From positions 4,340,001 to 4,404,000 of the forward strand of contig NC_062985.1 in the NCBI RefSeq assembly GCF_023078275.1: a DNA stretch of 64,000 nucleotides, given 5' to 3'. Below are positions 11,919-25,482 of the stretch, one piece after another. Both the position numbers and the translations under genes were made by a program. The notes under the pieces were generated by a model that saw only the letters and a list, made by a program, of their open reading frames with translations, ran no database searches and was not told the origin of the DNA. How positions within the stretch are numbered: the first letter of the stretch is position 1; the number at the start of each line of letters is the position of its first letter. The DNA is from Leguminivora glycinivorella (Eukaryota > Arthropoda > Insecta > Lepidoptera > Tortricidae).

Positions 11919-14516
11919 TACCCTGAAGTCCACTGCCACATAGGACAATCGAAAACGAACGAAAACGTTATCTGCCTTTCTATTGACAGAAAGTCAGAAA
12001 GTGAACGATTTACAACGTTCGAATACTATGCATGTTGGCGGTTGGTCATCTGAGTATCGGAGGAACACTATTTAGTATAACTAGCCATTGTAAGTTGTCA
12101 TGTTTCATTTGTCTATGATCATACAATAAAATTCAGTTGTAATTGTTTAAGAAAATTAGCGTAGCACCTTGCGTTGATACCAGTATTACATGCGAGACGT
12201 CAATGTCCCAAAAACGGGCTTTTCAAGGATCACTGAGCGCAGAAAAAGCTTTATTTTATACCATTCCGACTTATTTGGCCGGAGTATTTTGTCTAGCGAA
12301 GATGAGTTTTGTTAAAAAAAAGAAGAGAAAATTCTTTATCAAAATATTGTTTATCAGTAAATTAAGTCTACTAATTAATTATTCTTTGTTAATTAATACT
12401 AGTCAATACAATCACGCAGTCGTAAACAAACAGATATAATCCCGTCATGTACGATTGTATGTGTTAATAATTCTCCGGCAAAGTGAATAATAAAATCTGT
12501 AATAAGAACGGCAAAAACACATTTTTTTATCTGTCAGTGAGAAAACGCAGACATGGTATGGTTTTATTTATACCGTGTGGACGTGGATTCAAAACACCCC
12601 ACCAAACTGTCAAGGTGATGGGATGACGTCACTCGCACGCGCGGCCTTGGCCATTCGGCTTTGACCTGCGCGAGAGTGCGATTACAACGCACAATCAGAT
12701 CTAGTAAATGGCAGACACGGAGAAGATTTCTACAAGTAAAATTATGATTGATGAAAATTTAAAAAAAAAAAAAAAGGTTTTTTTTTGAAATACTGATGGT
12801 TGAAGAACGAGTACATGTATTTGCCACTTTAGATGCATACGCATTGAGTCACATTAATCAGCATCAATTTCGTGTGACTCATTTTTATTCCACGGAACAT
12901 GGGATCTGATTCGGCAACGATGTGAAACTACAGGACATTCGTCAAAAAAAAACATAGTTTATTTATGTTATAAAAGATCCTTGTTCAAAAATGAAACATA
13001 TTCAAATATGAAGGAACCCTCTTTGGAATATATTTTTGTAAAATCGAAAAATACACCTTTCACATTGCACCTTTCCTCTAAAATGGTGTAGACGCGTCCA
13101 CGACTAGCATCCATCTATAATAGACTGGCTTGTGAATGGGTTCGATTACACCTCCGACTGATCTAGCGATCGGGTATTACCGATCCGTCGGACGTTAGAC
13201 GGCGAAAAAATTCCATCTTAGGCAAAAAAGTTTGACCACCTAGGTGTAAACATTCAAAAGATAATGCTTTATGTGAGATGTGAGACTTATAGGAAGAGAG
13301 CGATTTTTATATGGCGTGCCTCTAGATTTCATACATTAGATTTCGTTCGACTTGGTGTTTAATTTAGTTCACCTATAACTATTAATTTGCTATGATGTTT
13401 CGAATGTGTAGGTATAGAGGAACAAACTGTAGATAGATGTAATTCTTGTTTTTTTGTACGTTAGGAATTTTTGTATTTACCTGCATGACATGACAGGTGA
13501 ATGACTTAGAATGCTTAGTTTACTTTTTATAGAATTTAAATGTAACAAACACTTCGCGGGAGGTGACTTTTAATCGAAAATATAAAATAAAGAAGCGTTT
13601 TATGTATTTTTAATCGCATGCACTTCTCGAACGTCGTAAGCTTTTAAAATATTGACCTTAAGTGATTAAAAAGGAATTTTATATCTTCATTCTGTATTAG
13701 GCTTTCGTTTGGCAATAAAATATTTTTTTTTGTCTATAAATGATAAGTAAATTCGATCGAAACAATTCAACGGGACGTTACTATAGGTAGTTGATTGTCG
13801 GTTTATGTACATTTATTCCTGTTCAATTTGGGTCCCACAGATGATGTGGGATACTGATATCATCATATGTTTCGGATGTTACAAAAAAGGCAATACAAGA
13901 TGCAATCAAGTTAGCCGTCTATCAAGACAGTTTACGTTTTAATAAGTTTGATTTTAATATACTGAAGGTAAGTAGGTATAATGAAATAGATTAGGTAAAT
14001 ATTCCAGCAATGTTTTCCAATACATACAGCATTTCATGAAATGAAAAATTCTTATGAAGATATAACACTTGCAAGTAAGTGAGTGAGTTGTAAAATAAGT
14101 GAAATATGAATTAAATCTGTTACTTTACTGCAAAGTGGATGATCTTGTACAATCTACGAACGCCAGACGGACTCGAGACGGCACACATACGTAAACACAA
14201 CGTATGTACGTACATACGTGTACGCGACGTATTTACGACCTCCGGTCACATTAACTTGCGCGTAACTTGTACACATGAGATTGTTTCACTGATTACAATG
14301 CTAGCTTTGTGAAATAAATGTTATAGTGATTATTATAAAGATGTGAAGATAGATAAGATTTTTGCGGGTTTCGACCTGCTCCATCGAATGATGATTCAAC
14401 GAGCTTTATATGCGTACAGTATCATATTATATACCGCGTCTCTGTTTCTTAGCGTTTCGGAGAACATAACAATGGTTTAAACATATACATACTCAAATAA
14501 AAAGCCTCAAGGCAAC
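11919..14516. other. non-coding sequence
   Basis: No recognisable gene. It contains a partial GCCATTCGGCT remnant near 12650, a CRE-like TGACGTCA near 12624, a poly(A)/poly(T) block near 12763-12787, and a box-B-like 'gggttcgattacacc' near 13139 without a matching tRNA fold. A strong palindrome at 14200 is listed separately. Confidence 0.5.
14200..14219. repeat. 20-bp perfect palindrome
   Basis: ACGTATGTACGTACATACGT equals its own reverse complement. It sits in a short zone of alternating ACGT/GTAC tetramers (about 14185-14235). It may be a simple-sequence product rather than a protein-binding site. Confidence 0.7.
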
Positions 14517-14519
14517 CCA

Positions 14520-14610
14520 GTTGGTCGAATGGCTCAGGCACCTGCCGCAATAGCAGTGGACGTTGGGTCGATTCCAGCCATGGATAACTGGAGGCCACTT
14601 GGTTATAAAT
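14520..14610 (+). mobile_element. tRNA-derived SINE head, diverged
   Basis: The piece 'ggtcgaatggctcaggc' resembles a box A region, and 'gggtcgattcc' is a degenerate box B. The following 'aactggaggccacttggt' aligns with 'cactggaggccttggtcac' in the hairpin element at 26.2-26.5 kb, so both belong to one family. The acceptor-stem ends do not pair as in a functional tRNA, so this is a retroposon relic. Confidence 0.55.
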
Positions 14611-14810
14611 TTAAGTTGATAATAGGTAGATGAGCTAAAGGCCTATGAAGTATTAGACACATAAACGTTTCTTAGCATCTTTATTTTTCAGCGATGACAT
14701 GAAGTCAGCTCAACTCGCTTCTGCCGGCGTATTATGTTTCCAATTTCATAACTTACCTATGTGGATAAAGTATCCGTCACGCTTTGGCAAATATGTCAGT
14801 GTGAGAGTTA

Positions 14811-14942
14811 CAGTAGGCCTAGCACATGATGGCCTCGGGAGTATGTCGCCGCGAGATAGATGACACGTCTTTGTCTGATTGTATTAATGACATAAGGACA
14901 GGTATATCTCGCGGCGAAATCCCGCGGAAGCTAGGCCTGCTG
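14811..14942. mobile_element. small MITE with AGGCCTAGC ends
   Basis: The left arm (14811-14858) has CAGTAGGCCTAGC and, further in, CGCCGCGAGATA. The right arm (14905-14942) is its complement with small indels, ending GCTAGGCCTGCTG. I recognise this layout as a lepidopteran MITE. No frame is maintained. Beyond the right end is an 18-bp palindrome. Confidence 0.65.
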
Positions 14943-14946
14943 ATGT

Positions 14947-14964
14947 CTTATCCACGTGGATAAG
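14947..14964. repeat. 18-bp perfect palindrome with central CACGTG
   Basis: CTTATCCACGTGGATAAG is self-complementary and contains a CACGTG E-box flanked by GATA-type sites (TTATC/GATAA). A related half, 'gtggataaag', lies at 14761. It may belong to a larger repeat containing the MITE, so binding-site status is uncertain. Confidence 0.6.
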
Positions 14965-17900
14965 TGATAAAATGGGAAGCATGATACGCCGCCGGCCGAT
15001 CGAATTAAAAAATGGTTGAGGTTCAGAAACTGTAGTGTAGAAAGCCCCTAAGTTGCTGGCCGGAAAGAAAGCCGGAGTGATGGATGCGCTCGCGAATATT
15101 TAAGGAATAAGCAGCGCCCCCGCAGAGACACGTGTGGATGCAGTTGCATTGTCGCGGGAATGAGAACATGTATTTAAATAAATATGAATTTAGATACATA
15201 TGAAATGGATTCAGCTTTTGGCATATTTGTGCCACTACATGGAAAATACCTTATATTGTCTTACTCATATGAGAGCAACATTCTTTCAAACCCCATGCAG
15301 CTTATCTATGAAGTCGCACAGTTTTTTCAGGGCGCAGAAAAAATATAAAACAATTTCAGTGCCCTACAAATGTTAATGTCGTTTACCATTTTAAACAACA
15401 TTAAGACTTTCATCAAGTACAATAAAAGCCTACCTTATTAAAACTGACATCTGCGTATGAAAAGCAAATTTACTTTTGCATTCACATCGAAAATTAATAA
15501 TCGTATGCAAAATAGTACCACCTACTCGAGCGTCTTGAAATAAATCCGATACTGGTCAGACGAGTAAAGACTTTTAATAAGATTTAAGACGTCCATGTTA
15601 TTGTGTGTTTAAATCAAGTTGTACTTGCGGAATATCGAACACGGCATTCGTATGATCGAGCGATACGATTTATTATGGCAATATATGCCTTTGTGTTTTT
15701 GTGTAGCGAAAAATGGCAAAGGTCAGCGGCAGGATAAAGTTACGGAGAGTAACGAGGTAAACAAAGGCTCAGTGCCAGTACCAGCAGGCGTCTCGCGGCT
15801 GCCCGCATATGTACAGCCAAGCTGAAGCGGAATCTGAGGAGCCATGGGCGCGGTAGTAATCGCATCCGCATATAATAAACTCCAAAACATCGTACGCGCA
15901 ACCGCAACTGCCAAACAGATAAGACTTTTGAACGCAGAACGGCGGCGTGTGTCGGGTGACTCGCCTTTACGACGTGCTCGCGAAACCCGAGCTTAAGGTC
16001 TTCATTATCGCCACCATCAGCCATACGTTAAACCCTACAGCTCATAAACAATTTCAATTTTAATAAAAAATCTCATTAACTTAACTGTCAAAACCGGCAG
16101 CCGAAACGAGAACGCCGATCACGCCGTTCCGACTGACCAGGACTTGAATGGATACGATATTGGCTCCGCAAATAACACCGCTGAATGCAGATGAGGGCAG
16201 TCTAATCTAAAGTTGGCGCCTGTCAGGCCGCTTTAAATAACAAGGTACTCGCACAAATGTCGATGTCCAACGCTGGCCGGCGCGCTTTCCCAATCACACA
16301 TACCTACTGAAGGATAGAAAACATATGTTTACAAAATAGACGAACATCGCTGTCGAATGGCATTCGCGCAGCCCAATGACCGCCTTCCGGTTCGCTAGGT
16401 CGATGATGGCGTGGGTGTAATAAAACTCGGATTGTATAATAAAAAGCAGCTGTTTGGAGCGCCGCCACGGAAAAAGTGTAAATTATGCGGGATGTTTACA
16501 AACACCGTCACATTACGAGACCTTTGACTCCCGGACTCGGTACACGTAAACCTTCCAATTCGCTAACCGTAACTGATTCGCTCGAGATTAAATGCATAAT
16601 CGACATTTATTTTTTACCTCTCGAAGGTGTCAACATTTTTTGCTGCACCGTCATTATGACGGGTCGAAATTGCAGCGTATCTTAGCGGTTTCATTTGAAT
16701 TTGAAACGAACACTCAATTAGTTTCGAGTTTGATTTGACAGCACAAATTACCGGGGAACTTTATCCTACAGCGCAACTACATATTAGTAACCTCAATGCG
16801 TCAGCGCGAGGGGACGTATGAAAAAGTTTTCAGATCTATGTTGCGGAGGCGAGTGTGTCGCTATGTTTCTAGTGCATGGCGCGGTATGTACGTGGGTTAC
16901 GTATGCTCTTTAAATCCTTAGCGGCAATGGAAAAGGTCATCGGCGGCGCGCGGACCGGTGACGAATGCAAGAGGTTGATGAACGCGAACGGTCTATTTTA
17001 AAGCGAGTAAATGCGGACTCGGGACCGAGTGACATTTAGAGTTTAGACGGGCTAGGTGCATCCGAGACGGGACTATGAATAGGACCACGCGAAGGCCCTG
17101 AGCTATGTGGACGAAATGTATTGCCACAACCGAATAGAACAGTCTAAAACATAACTTAGCAGCCTGAGAAGCCGTGTTGACCGTCAGTTTTAGTAATACC
17201 ACCTGCCGCAGAGAATTTTGCTGTTTTATCATAATTCTGCATGTTGTTGTGGCATTCATAAATACAAGTGTACTTTATCTGATACAACGCTAAGTCTTTT
17301 AAGTCTAACTCGGCAAGGAATTCAAAGACGCGGCGAGTTGTTTACGCCTAACGCGTTTCAGGCGTTTGGAACCGTGGAGGATGTTTAGCGAGCTCCGACA
17401 TTCTTCGAACTACTATTGAAATATATCAAGTAACCGCTTGAAATTTCACACAGATAATTCAGATGCAGTATTCTTATATAGAGAATTGTATATGTTTATT
17501 TACAAATGTTTCCACTTTAGATTTACTACTTAGTTTTTTTTTTTTTTTGATCAATAGTTTCCGTGTCTAGTTGAGGTGTTGGTCCTTGGGCACTTCAGGC
17601 GCGAGCCGTGGTGAATTGCGTTAAACTGTGAACAAATTAGTCTGCTGCCCAAATCGATCACACGCACAGGTTTTACGAGCTATCCACGTTTCTCGGCTCA
17701 TAAACGGCTGTAATACAAGATCTCGCGTCAGAGCTTGAAAAAAAAAACCAAAACCTATTCACCAATACATTCTTATGGAAAATCACCAGTAGGTATCGCA
17801 ACCGAGTGGGTTTAGACACTGATGATCGGACGTAATTAGCAGCGGCTATGGGCGAAATAACCCATTAAACAAAAATGATACAGATCGTAAACATAACCAC

Positions 17901-20900
17901 GAGCGATCCAATTCGGAACATTTTAATTAGGGAGCGGCGGCATAATGCGATACAGTTTCGAGATCCGAGACAAAGCCAAGTAACAAGTACAAAATAAGTG
18001 GCCGGACCGGTCCGGCGGAGCTTCGCAGAAATTAGTTTTTTTCTCAAATGCGATCCGTTTCCACGCCATCGCTCCGAACCATTAGGTCCCCTTTTCGGCC
18101 CACGTCGACGTTCACGAGCCATTTCACGTCCCGATTGTGGGTATCGGATTCGCGCTGCACCGGCATAAATAGGTTAATTGATCTATGTTGATTGGTACAC
18201 AAATCAGGAAGAGTTCAGTGACCGCCGCGGTGACCTAACGCGCAGGATATCTGCGCCCATCGCGATGTTCGCACGCACTCCGCTCGACACTAATAAGAAT
18301 AAACGAGCAATGACTAACAATCGATTAAAACGTCCTGCTTTATCGCGACAAAAACGGAGCTTTGAGAACCGCATTAGGCTAAGATTAATCGAGTAAAAAA
18401 AACTAGTTATTTGGGGCGAGTACTAGGCGCGCATAAGGTAAACAGTGCTTTCATTTTTATTCGTCCTCGCATTCTATTCAGGTTTGGGCTGTCACTTTTT
18501 CTTTCGTTGCGGCGGTACTAGTGGCGCGTTCGGAGTAGGATCTCGATCGCTGGCGGGCAGCCTTGACCTTCGGCAGCGATCGGTCGAGCGGGCGAACGTC
18601 GACCCGCGCTCCAGCGCGTCGCTCGCTCGCCGAGGCTCGAATGCACGATGCACCGAGTTTGTCTACAGGCGTGCTGCACCCCACACTCTTCTGCAGTTAT
18701 GTGCTCCGAGTTGCGTGACAATATCTCCGCCCTACCATTATTAAGTTTCTTATTTTTTATACCTCGGACCAATTTGTTTCACACCAATATTCGCAAAGCA
18801 TTATTAAACCCTCAGAATTCGTTGGACCCATATGCTCTAGCATGAGTTGACATTCTTTCACGAGCACTAGAATGAGGTAAACATCGGAGATGGCCGCAAA
18901 TGAGATGGAACAGTGTTTGCGAGTATCGATGTCTTGAGGCAGGGGCGCCGCGCCGCGAGCCGTGACGCGCACTTCCGCCGGCCACACACACAAGTCACAC
19001 AACTCCACCACTGTCTTTGCAGGTACGCGATTTAACATACGCAGAACAGCTAAATTGGACTACTTAGGCAGATTAAAGGAAGCTCAAACAGGCACCGATA
19101 CATTGAGACGGGTTGCGCTGCATTTATTCAAACATTAAGCGTGAGGTGACAATCTTTCGATAAATTCATGGTAGCCGTTTGAACACTTCTAAAAGTTACA
19201 TGAGATGTAGGTAGGCTGACGTGTATTAAAATTCAAAATATACAGTTATGCATTTTTTAATTGATTTATGATATGAATGTTGTGGTATGGATGCGCCCGC
19301 CATTGCCCACCAGTCGCAATTGTACGTAAGTCCCACACTCGTTGAATTATTATGCCTTAACGGCTCACGTGAATGGCTCATACGCTACGCGATTCATTCA
19401 ATTTGTTTACTCGATGCTCGGTCAAGGGCAGCGTCCAACGCGCGCTTGCAACTGAGCACTCCACGCCCCACCTCCACTTGAGACGCCGTGGAAACAAACA
19501 TTAATACAATTGCGATACAATCGTTACCGCATTTGGCAAGGGAAATATTGCCGAAGTGTTATTAAGCTAATTCTAAATTATTACCCTTCATTGTTGTCAG
19601 TTGTTGTATGCTGATTGTTGACAGCTTTTGTTTTCAGTCGTTTTCTGACGCCCTACATCGCGCTACGTCATGCTACGCTAGCTCAGAAGATGGACCCTAA
19701 TTGCACCACGGTAGGCAAGTCAACCCCATGAGGTCCCCAAGACCTTCGGCGAGACCACACTAGTTCTTAGGTCATTTACTCCAATTACGTAACACCCGTG
19801 TAACAACTATATAATCGGTGGAATTTTTATTGACTAATTATTCGCGTTTTTTTTATAAGCGGTGAAGTCAGCGGATATGGCTAAATATTCAAGGAGTGTA
19901 TCATTTGGAGGCTAAACAATAAGGTATAAAAAAAGATATCGCACGTCGATATCTACCGAGCGGCGGACTAGGGTACTAGCCGAGGGAAAGAGTTAATGCG
20001 AGCTCGGAGGCTGTCCGAGATGCAGCCACATTCCGCGCCGGTGACTCGGCCACCATTGTACCATCCGAGCCCTAAACGACGCATAATAACTAACAAAACC
20101 AAACCAGTTAAGTCCTTCCCCGGGACTGTGCCCTGCAACCAACTTGTAGCTTCTTTCTCATATAAACAAACACGACGCATTCATTAGATTTAACAACTTT
20201 CGAGGCCGAGTGAGCTATTGCCGGAGTCAACGGCCAGACAGATTAAAGGGACGATTAACGAGCAGTTTAATTTATAATCAGAATAATAAACTCACGGAAG
20301 GACGGCGCATGCCCACATCGCTCGTAGTAGTCGTAGTGTCAACAAAACGGTCTCCACTGTCCCACCGGCCTCTTGTAACTCAACGAGTTTTGGGCTTTCC
20401 TGGCACGCGACAGAGGCGAGGTTCCTCCGCCCTCGACGACCGGCCACGAGCGACACACACTTTCGGTTTCGCTAAACTTCGACGCTCATGATTTAGAGCA
20501 CGATAAAAGCCACAAAAGAGCTGATATCAAAACCGGTTCTCGGGTGCCGAAATCTCTAATTATGTTAACGAGGATGAGCTGGTTTATTAGCGCTCTTTAC
20601 GATGATAGTCGTCAATAACTTCACTTTATTGATCGGCATCTTACGTGGTTTCGGCCTTTCGACATCTGTCTGATAAGGCTTTATCGACACCGGAAAACCT
20701 GGTGAGATTCGCCGGAAAGCAGCGGCGGTGGTGCCAGGGGAGCGTGACTGATAAGGAAGTTACACAAGCCAGGAGCCAAGGTCGCAGCAGATGTGGGAAG
20801 TACAGGCGCGCCGTTCAGCGCTTATCTGGAGTGTTTGCCAAGTATAAATAAGCAGCGGCCGACACACGGCCGGGGCTTGGTTACGTTTCCCTCCTCGGAC

Positions 20901-23235
20901 AAGAACGATGTATGTCGCGTGTTCCAGCTTCATGCTACGTCCTTTTGGTTCTAAGGTACCGCAGCACGGGTGTGAACGCACTCGTTACCGTGACGTCGTG
21001 AGAACTTGAACTAGCTCGTGTTAGCAGCCACACGTGGTCGAAGCTCAAAGCGTCTTGTGTACAATATTGCGCAACGGATAATTCGGTACAATATGCTGAT
21101 AGGAATGTTCGGAAAGTAGAACATTGCGGGTCGTTATGACGCCGCCGAATCGAAGTATACGAATGATGTTTCGACAGTAAAATATGCCTAAAACGCAGCC
21201 CAAACTACATAGTAGATATTTTAACAACAAGCTTGCCATAAATGATTACCAAGTTTTCGTCGCGAATACTTGTTTTGAACGTCTTGTGAATTGACTTTGA
21301 CGAAGTTGTCGGAAAGCTACTGGAGGGGCAATATTGTCCAAAGGAGGACCTGAATTGCTATTTATATTTAAAATCTTTGGGTCTGTTTATAAGTGCGGTA
21401 TCGACCGATAAAGAGTTCACGCCATCTCCGCGGGAGGCGGATGGATGACGCTAACATTCCAAAACCGAACGTTATTAATTCTTATTAATGCCAATGAACG
21501 CTTAAGAAGTTTACCTTCGATTTGTGTCTACTCCTGCGCTTCCTGTTCGATGGGAATTTATAGGTTAGCACAGACTGCTGAATACTTCTTGACAAAAGTC
21601 AAAAGAGGCATCGAGAAAAATAATAGTAACGGTTAGGGTCAAGAAACCTGCTTCGACAGTTAATTACTTCCCATCATTGAGTAGTGATCATTGAGCGCGT
21701 CGCCACATTAACCTAGAACCAGAACCAAAAGGCGCTATATACATTTGATATAACCTTAACGCGTTTCCTCGGAGCCGGCGGCGCGGAACGCGCTGACGAG
21801 GCGAAAACCACCGACAGGAATCCGGTCACAGCCAGTGGGTCAGTGGTCCCAGCAGCCACCCCAGACATCCCTGGCCCAAGGTCGCTCATAATTAAAATGA
21901 CATCAACCGCGTGGGAACATACGAATGGCGGCAGACCGGTCCGACCGGCGGATTTAATTGCGCCACTTCTGATTAATATTGGCATAAACGTTTGCTTAAA
22001 CAACGAACGAAAGCGCAATAACAAAAAGGACATGACGGTGCAGAGTGCAGACGGATGCGTCAGCACGCCCCTCCCTTGAAACACTTTGTTCAGTCAAGTT
22101 TAATGCCATTTCTAAGTTCGTTCGTTCACGGAAGTAGGTCTCACTCATCCTCTCGCTATTTCTGTTAGGAGCGGATTAGGAACCGAAGGTTCGAGCGCGC
22201 GTGTGGCCGCGACATTTCCCCCATAACAATGAGTGATAGCATCCGTCCCTTTCGCGGCGGACCTTGCAGTGCTGTTGCACCGGCCAGGTTCAATATCCCA
22301 GACCTTGGGCGAGCGAGAGTTCCCGCCAGTTCAAACTAGTTACTCATGCCACCTGCGATAACTTGTAATTTTGCTATTTTTAACATACCAAAACGATTCG
22401 ATATAACAATGGCTTTAAATATGACGTTAATGTTTTCAATCAATCCTACTTCGATTGTTTCCATGAAATTCTTGATTCTGGCCTTGGTTGGTTATCGCAA
22501 TTGGCTCGTTTGAAGCTGTCAAATTAAGGCGAGAGAGGACACCAAAATGCGGGTGTCAATCAAGCATGTCAATGTGCATGCGCCTGCTGGCGGACTCATC
22601 TTCAATTTAATGCAATTCTACGAAACTAGGTCACTTTAATTTTGACCATAGCTGTCAAAAATTGCTCCTGAACCAGAATTGTATTGCTCTTATTTCTTAT
22701 AATGTAGCTACTAGGTCGCGAGGACGGGACGCGGCGAAGTAAATTGTTTGTCGGCGGATTCGCTCGGTCAGCGGTCACGGTTCGACATATACGAGGTCCA
22801 TAAAAACCGAGTAGTTTATGATTTCTCTACCAGGAAAACTAATGAAGCGCCGGTGTGGTCGCGGTCGCGCACCTACATCAAATATACGGCCGGCCAATTA
22901 GATGTCGGGCGAATCGCGAAAATATAAATATTAGTAGACCCGACAAAGGTTTTTAATCACCAATCTCGATGCGTTTTGCTCCTTTTGCGGTCCGAAATTA
23001 CAGGTTGCGCGAGTTCGCTCACCCCGCGCTTAGGGCAACTATGCGCCGTATCGTGTGAAAAATTACTCAGGATTTTGCTCTTATTTCGCATTATAAGTGG
23101 CATTCGATACATGTAATTTTTCCTGCTGAATATATTAAGGAGCACGTTCTCGATTAGCCAAATTAGCATCGATTTAAAATACAAAATAGTTGAATTTAAA
23201 GCACCGAAATTGGAAGTAAGTAAACGAAAGTAAGC
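14965..23235. other. long unique region without recognised genes
   Basis: About 8.3 kb nearly free of recognised transposons, with several CpG-rich patches (15.7-16.0, 18.5-18.7, 19.97-20.47, 21.75-22.3 kb). Open frames of 60-123 codons occur on both strands, the longest on the minus strand at 22084-21713 and 16024-15740. None contains a domain or motif I recognise, and overlapping frames on opposite strands suggest base-composition effects. Low repeat density could mean a regulatory region or unrecognised small exons. Confidence 0.45.
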
Positions 23236-23335
23236 GTCGGAGTGAGGTTAGCGCGGCGCGGCGCGCTCGCGCTCAGCGGGCGGCGACCGGCGGGCGTGTG
23301 ACGTCACGGGCGCCGGAAATCGCCGCCATCATAGT
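23236..23335. promoter_or_regulatory. CpG-rich patch with CRE site
   Basis: This run is dense in CG dinucleotides ('gcgcggcgcggcgcgctcgcg') and contains a perfect CRE/ATF palindrome TGACGTCA at about 23299. Such patches often mark promoters in insect genomes, but no downstream coding exon is visible on either strand, so a regulatory role is inference. Confidence 0.3.
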
Positions 23336-23805
23336 TACGGTTACATTTTGAGTTTAGAAGAAAGTGCTGTGGCCTAGGTCAGTACCGAGCTCAATTACTC
23401 GCGGCGCGTGAGGCTTCTTCGCTCTCGTAAATGATGCAATATTAGGAGGGATACTTTAGTGTTGTTTACAGAGCTTTTAAAAAGTTTGCACAGTATTTTA
23501 AAGTCTATTTAACATGATAGGTAAAATTAAGACACATGATTCGGCGGCAAAACTTGAATAGATCGGTTGCTATAATAGTAGCGCTATTAAAAATGATATG
23601 GCCTTTTTTATTTGAACATAAGCGATACGAGATAATAAGCCCAAACGAGTTTGATAGTTCGTGCTAACGAATTGATCGATTTTTACAAGACGGATTCGTG
23701 TTAAACGTTAATAAATGAGTGGGGAACAAAAGGCCGGTGGGTCGGAACGTTGGGTTGGGAGCAGATGTTTGCGCTGGCCGCCAAACCAAACGAACGTCAA
23801 TAATA

Positions 23806-25103
23806 CATACCGTAACATCGGGGTACTTTGTCCCACAATCATGACACTTATTACTTACTTATTACTTCTCGTTTGAGTACCTACTTGAATTTAAATGCCA
23901 CTATGACTCTTTTATAGGCATATAGGTGTTTAGTTGTGGATATAATCAACTCATGCACATGCATAAAACTTAATAAAATGACCCCTCAAAGTGATTTTTT
24001 TTTTCTTAAAGTTTGGGCTAAAATTGCTCTTTATAGCGCGTTTATTTGATCCTCGATTTTCCATTAAGTTAAACGTAACGGTTTACAATAAAAGCACAAA
24101 GAAACCTGTTTAGATTGGTCACACATATTAAAGAAAGCCATAGTATCCTGATTAATTTGTTTGTTACGCTAAAAAAACTTCAAAAAAAATATCAAACATA
24201 TCTTATTTTTATTAAAACTTTGCCAGGTAAAGCAGAATAATCCTCTAAACTTATTCATTATACCTAATCATTAGTACCTAAGTACCAGTTAACATGTGTA
24301 ACTATTTATTTTAAAAACAGATAGGTATCATGGATATCAAATTATTTTAATAGGTTGGCACCTAAAATCAAAATTGAGAATCATTAGGTAAGATATCAAT
24401 CAGACTTATGCGTACCTATTACTTAAATCAACAAGGACTAATCAGAACTAAGCAGTATCAATTACAGGTACAGTAAATAAGCCTTTTTTACTAATTTAGG
24501 AACATTCATTTTCTTTGTCTCTTCTTCTCAGTAGTATAACTGTTCATCTTTTATTGCAGGCCATTTCCAGGATTTTCCCCTCTTCGTACAACTTACTAGC
24601 GCTGCTTCTTCGCATACAGATACATTTTTTCCTTGATAAACGCGTAATTACCATTTAACCAATACATTGTAATGTTCACGGCTCATGGGTCAAAGTTACC
24701 CAAAAGAGTTAGCCAAAGAATACTGAGATTTTGATTATTATATACTTCTCCTTTGATTTATATCACTTCAGGGTCCCAGATACATAATATATCTGTTACG
24801 ATTGATAACAATCAAACACTTAACCTCACCTGCTTTCTTTGTTTCGTGAAGAAGTTTGCACATTTTAAATTCGTGTTACGTTTACTGGTACCAACTCCTC
24901 GCTAAAATTATGGATTAACCAATGAGCTTTGTTACTCGTAATGTGAAACTGTTTTACCGGCTGTCCCACACGGCCATTTATCGATGAGTAGCACGAATTA
25001 GATCTATAGCTCCTGACGTGCGGCGTGGTGGGAAGTTTAATCTTTTTTCCGTTTTGGGCCAAAGTTACCGCCTAGGGCTAAAGTACCCCGATGTTACGGT
25101 ATG
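23806..25103. mobile_element. non-autonomous DNA transposon with TA duplication (Tc1/mariner-like)
   Basis: Inverted ends CATACCGTAACATCGGGG and complement bound a 1298-bp AT-rich block, flanked by TA on both sides (23804-23805 and 25104-25105). Inward the right end adds 'tttagcccta' and 'ggtaactttggccc'; a related 'ggtcaaagttaccc' lies near 24688. TA duplication points to the Tc1/mariner/pogo group. A 65-codon minus-strand frame (25062-24865) is the only sizeable one and shows no DDE motifs, so the element is non-autonomous. Confidence 0.75.
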
Positions 25104-25482
25104 TATATTAATTTATGCAATTTTTTGCTACTTGTACTAGTTGATAGCAATCAATCTATCATTTCGTAATATTTACAATGTTATTTAAATTGTTTCTGAT
25201 GTCGACTGTCCTAAACATGACAGAAGTTCATCCAAAATATTATGTGATCAAGTATTTAGCAATTCGTATGTCTACTTAATTTCTATTGAGTCTAGTCCAC
25301 TAAGCCATTTTTTAAAGGAACGTGCGCAAACAATATTTACAAAACATCCTAGTTTAGGGTCCCATAATAATTGTATGGCTGTAAACCATTTATTCCTTTG
25401 TGAGTTTCATGGTCTGTGTTGAATGCGATCTTACTGCGATTTCGCGCGCGTGCCAAATTTTAACTTACTCGGATGCGAAGTT

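Noticed and set aside
15740..16024. 94-codon minus frame beginning MADGGDNEDLKLGF
   Set aside because: The start looks plausible, but there is no recognisable domain, the product becomes Arg/Leu-rich, and it overlaps another frame; not enough to call a gene.
21713..22084. 123-codon minus frame
   Set aside because: No domain or motif; the complementary strand is also open, as expected in a GC-rich patch.
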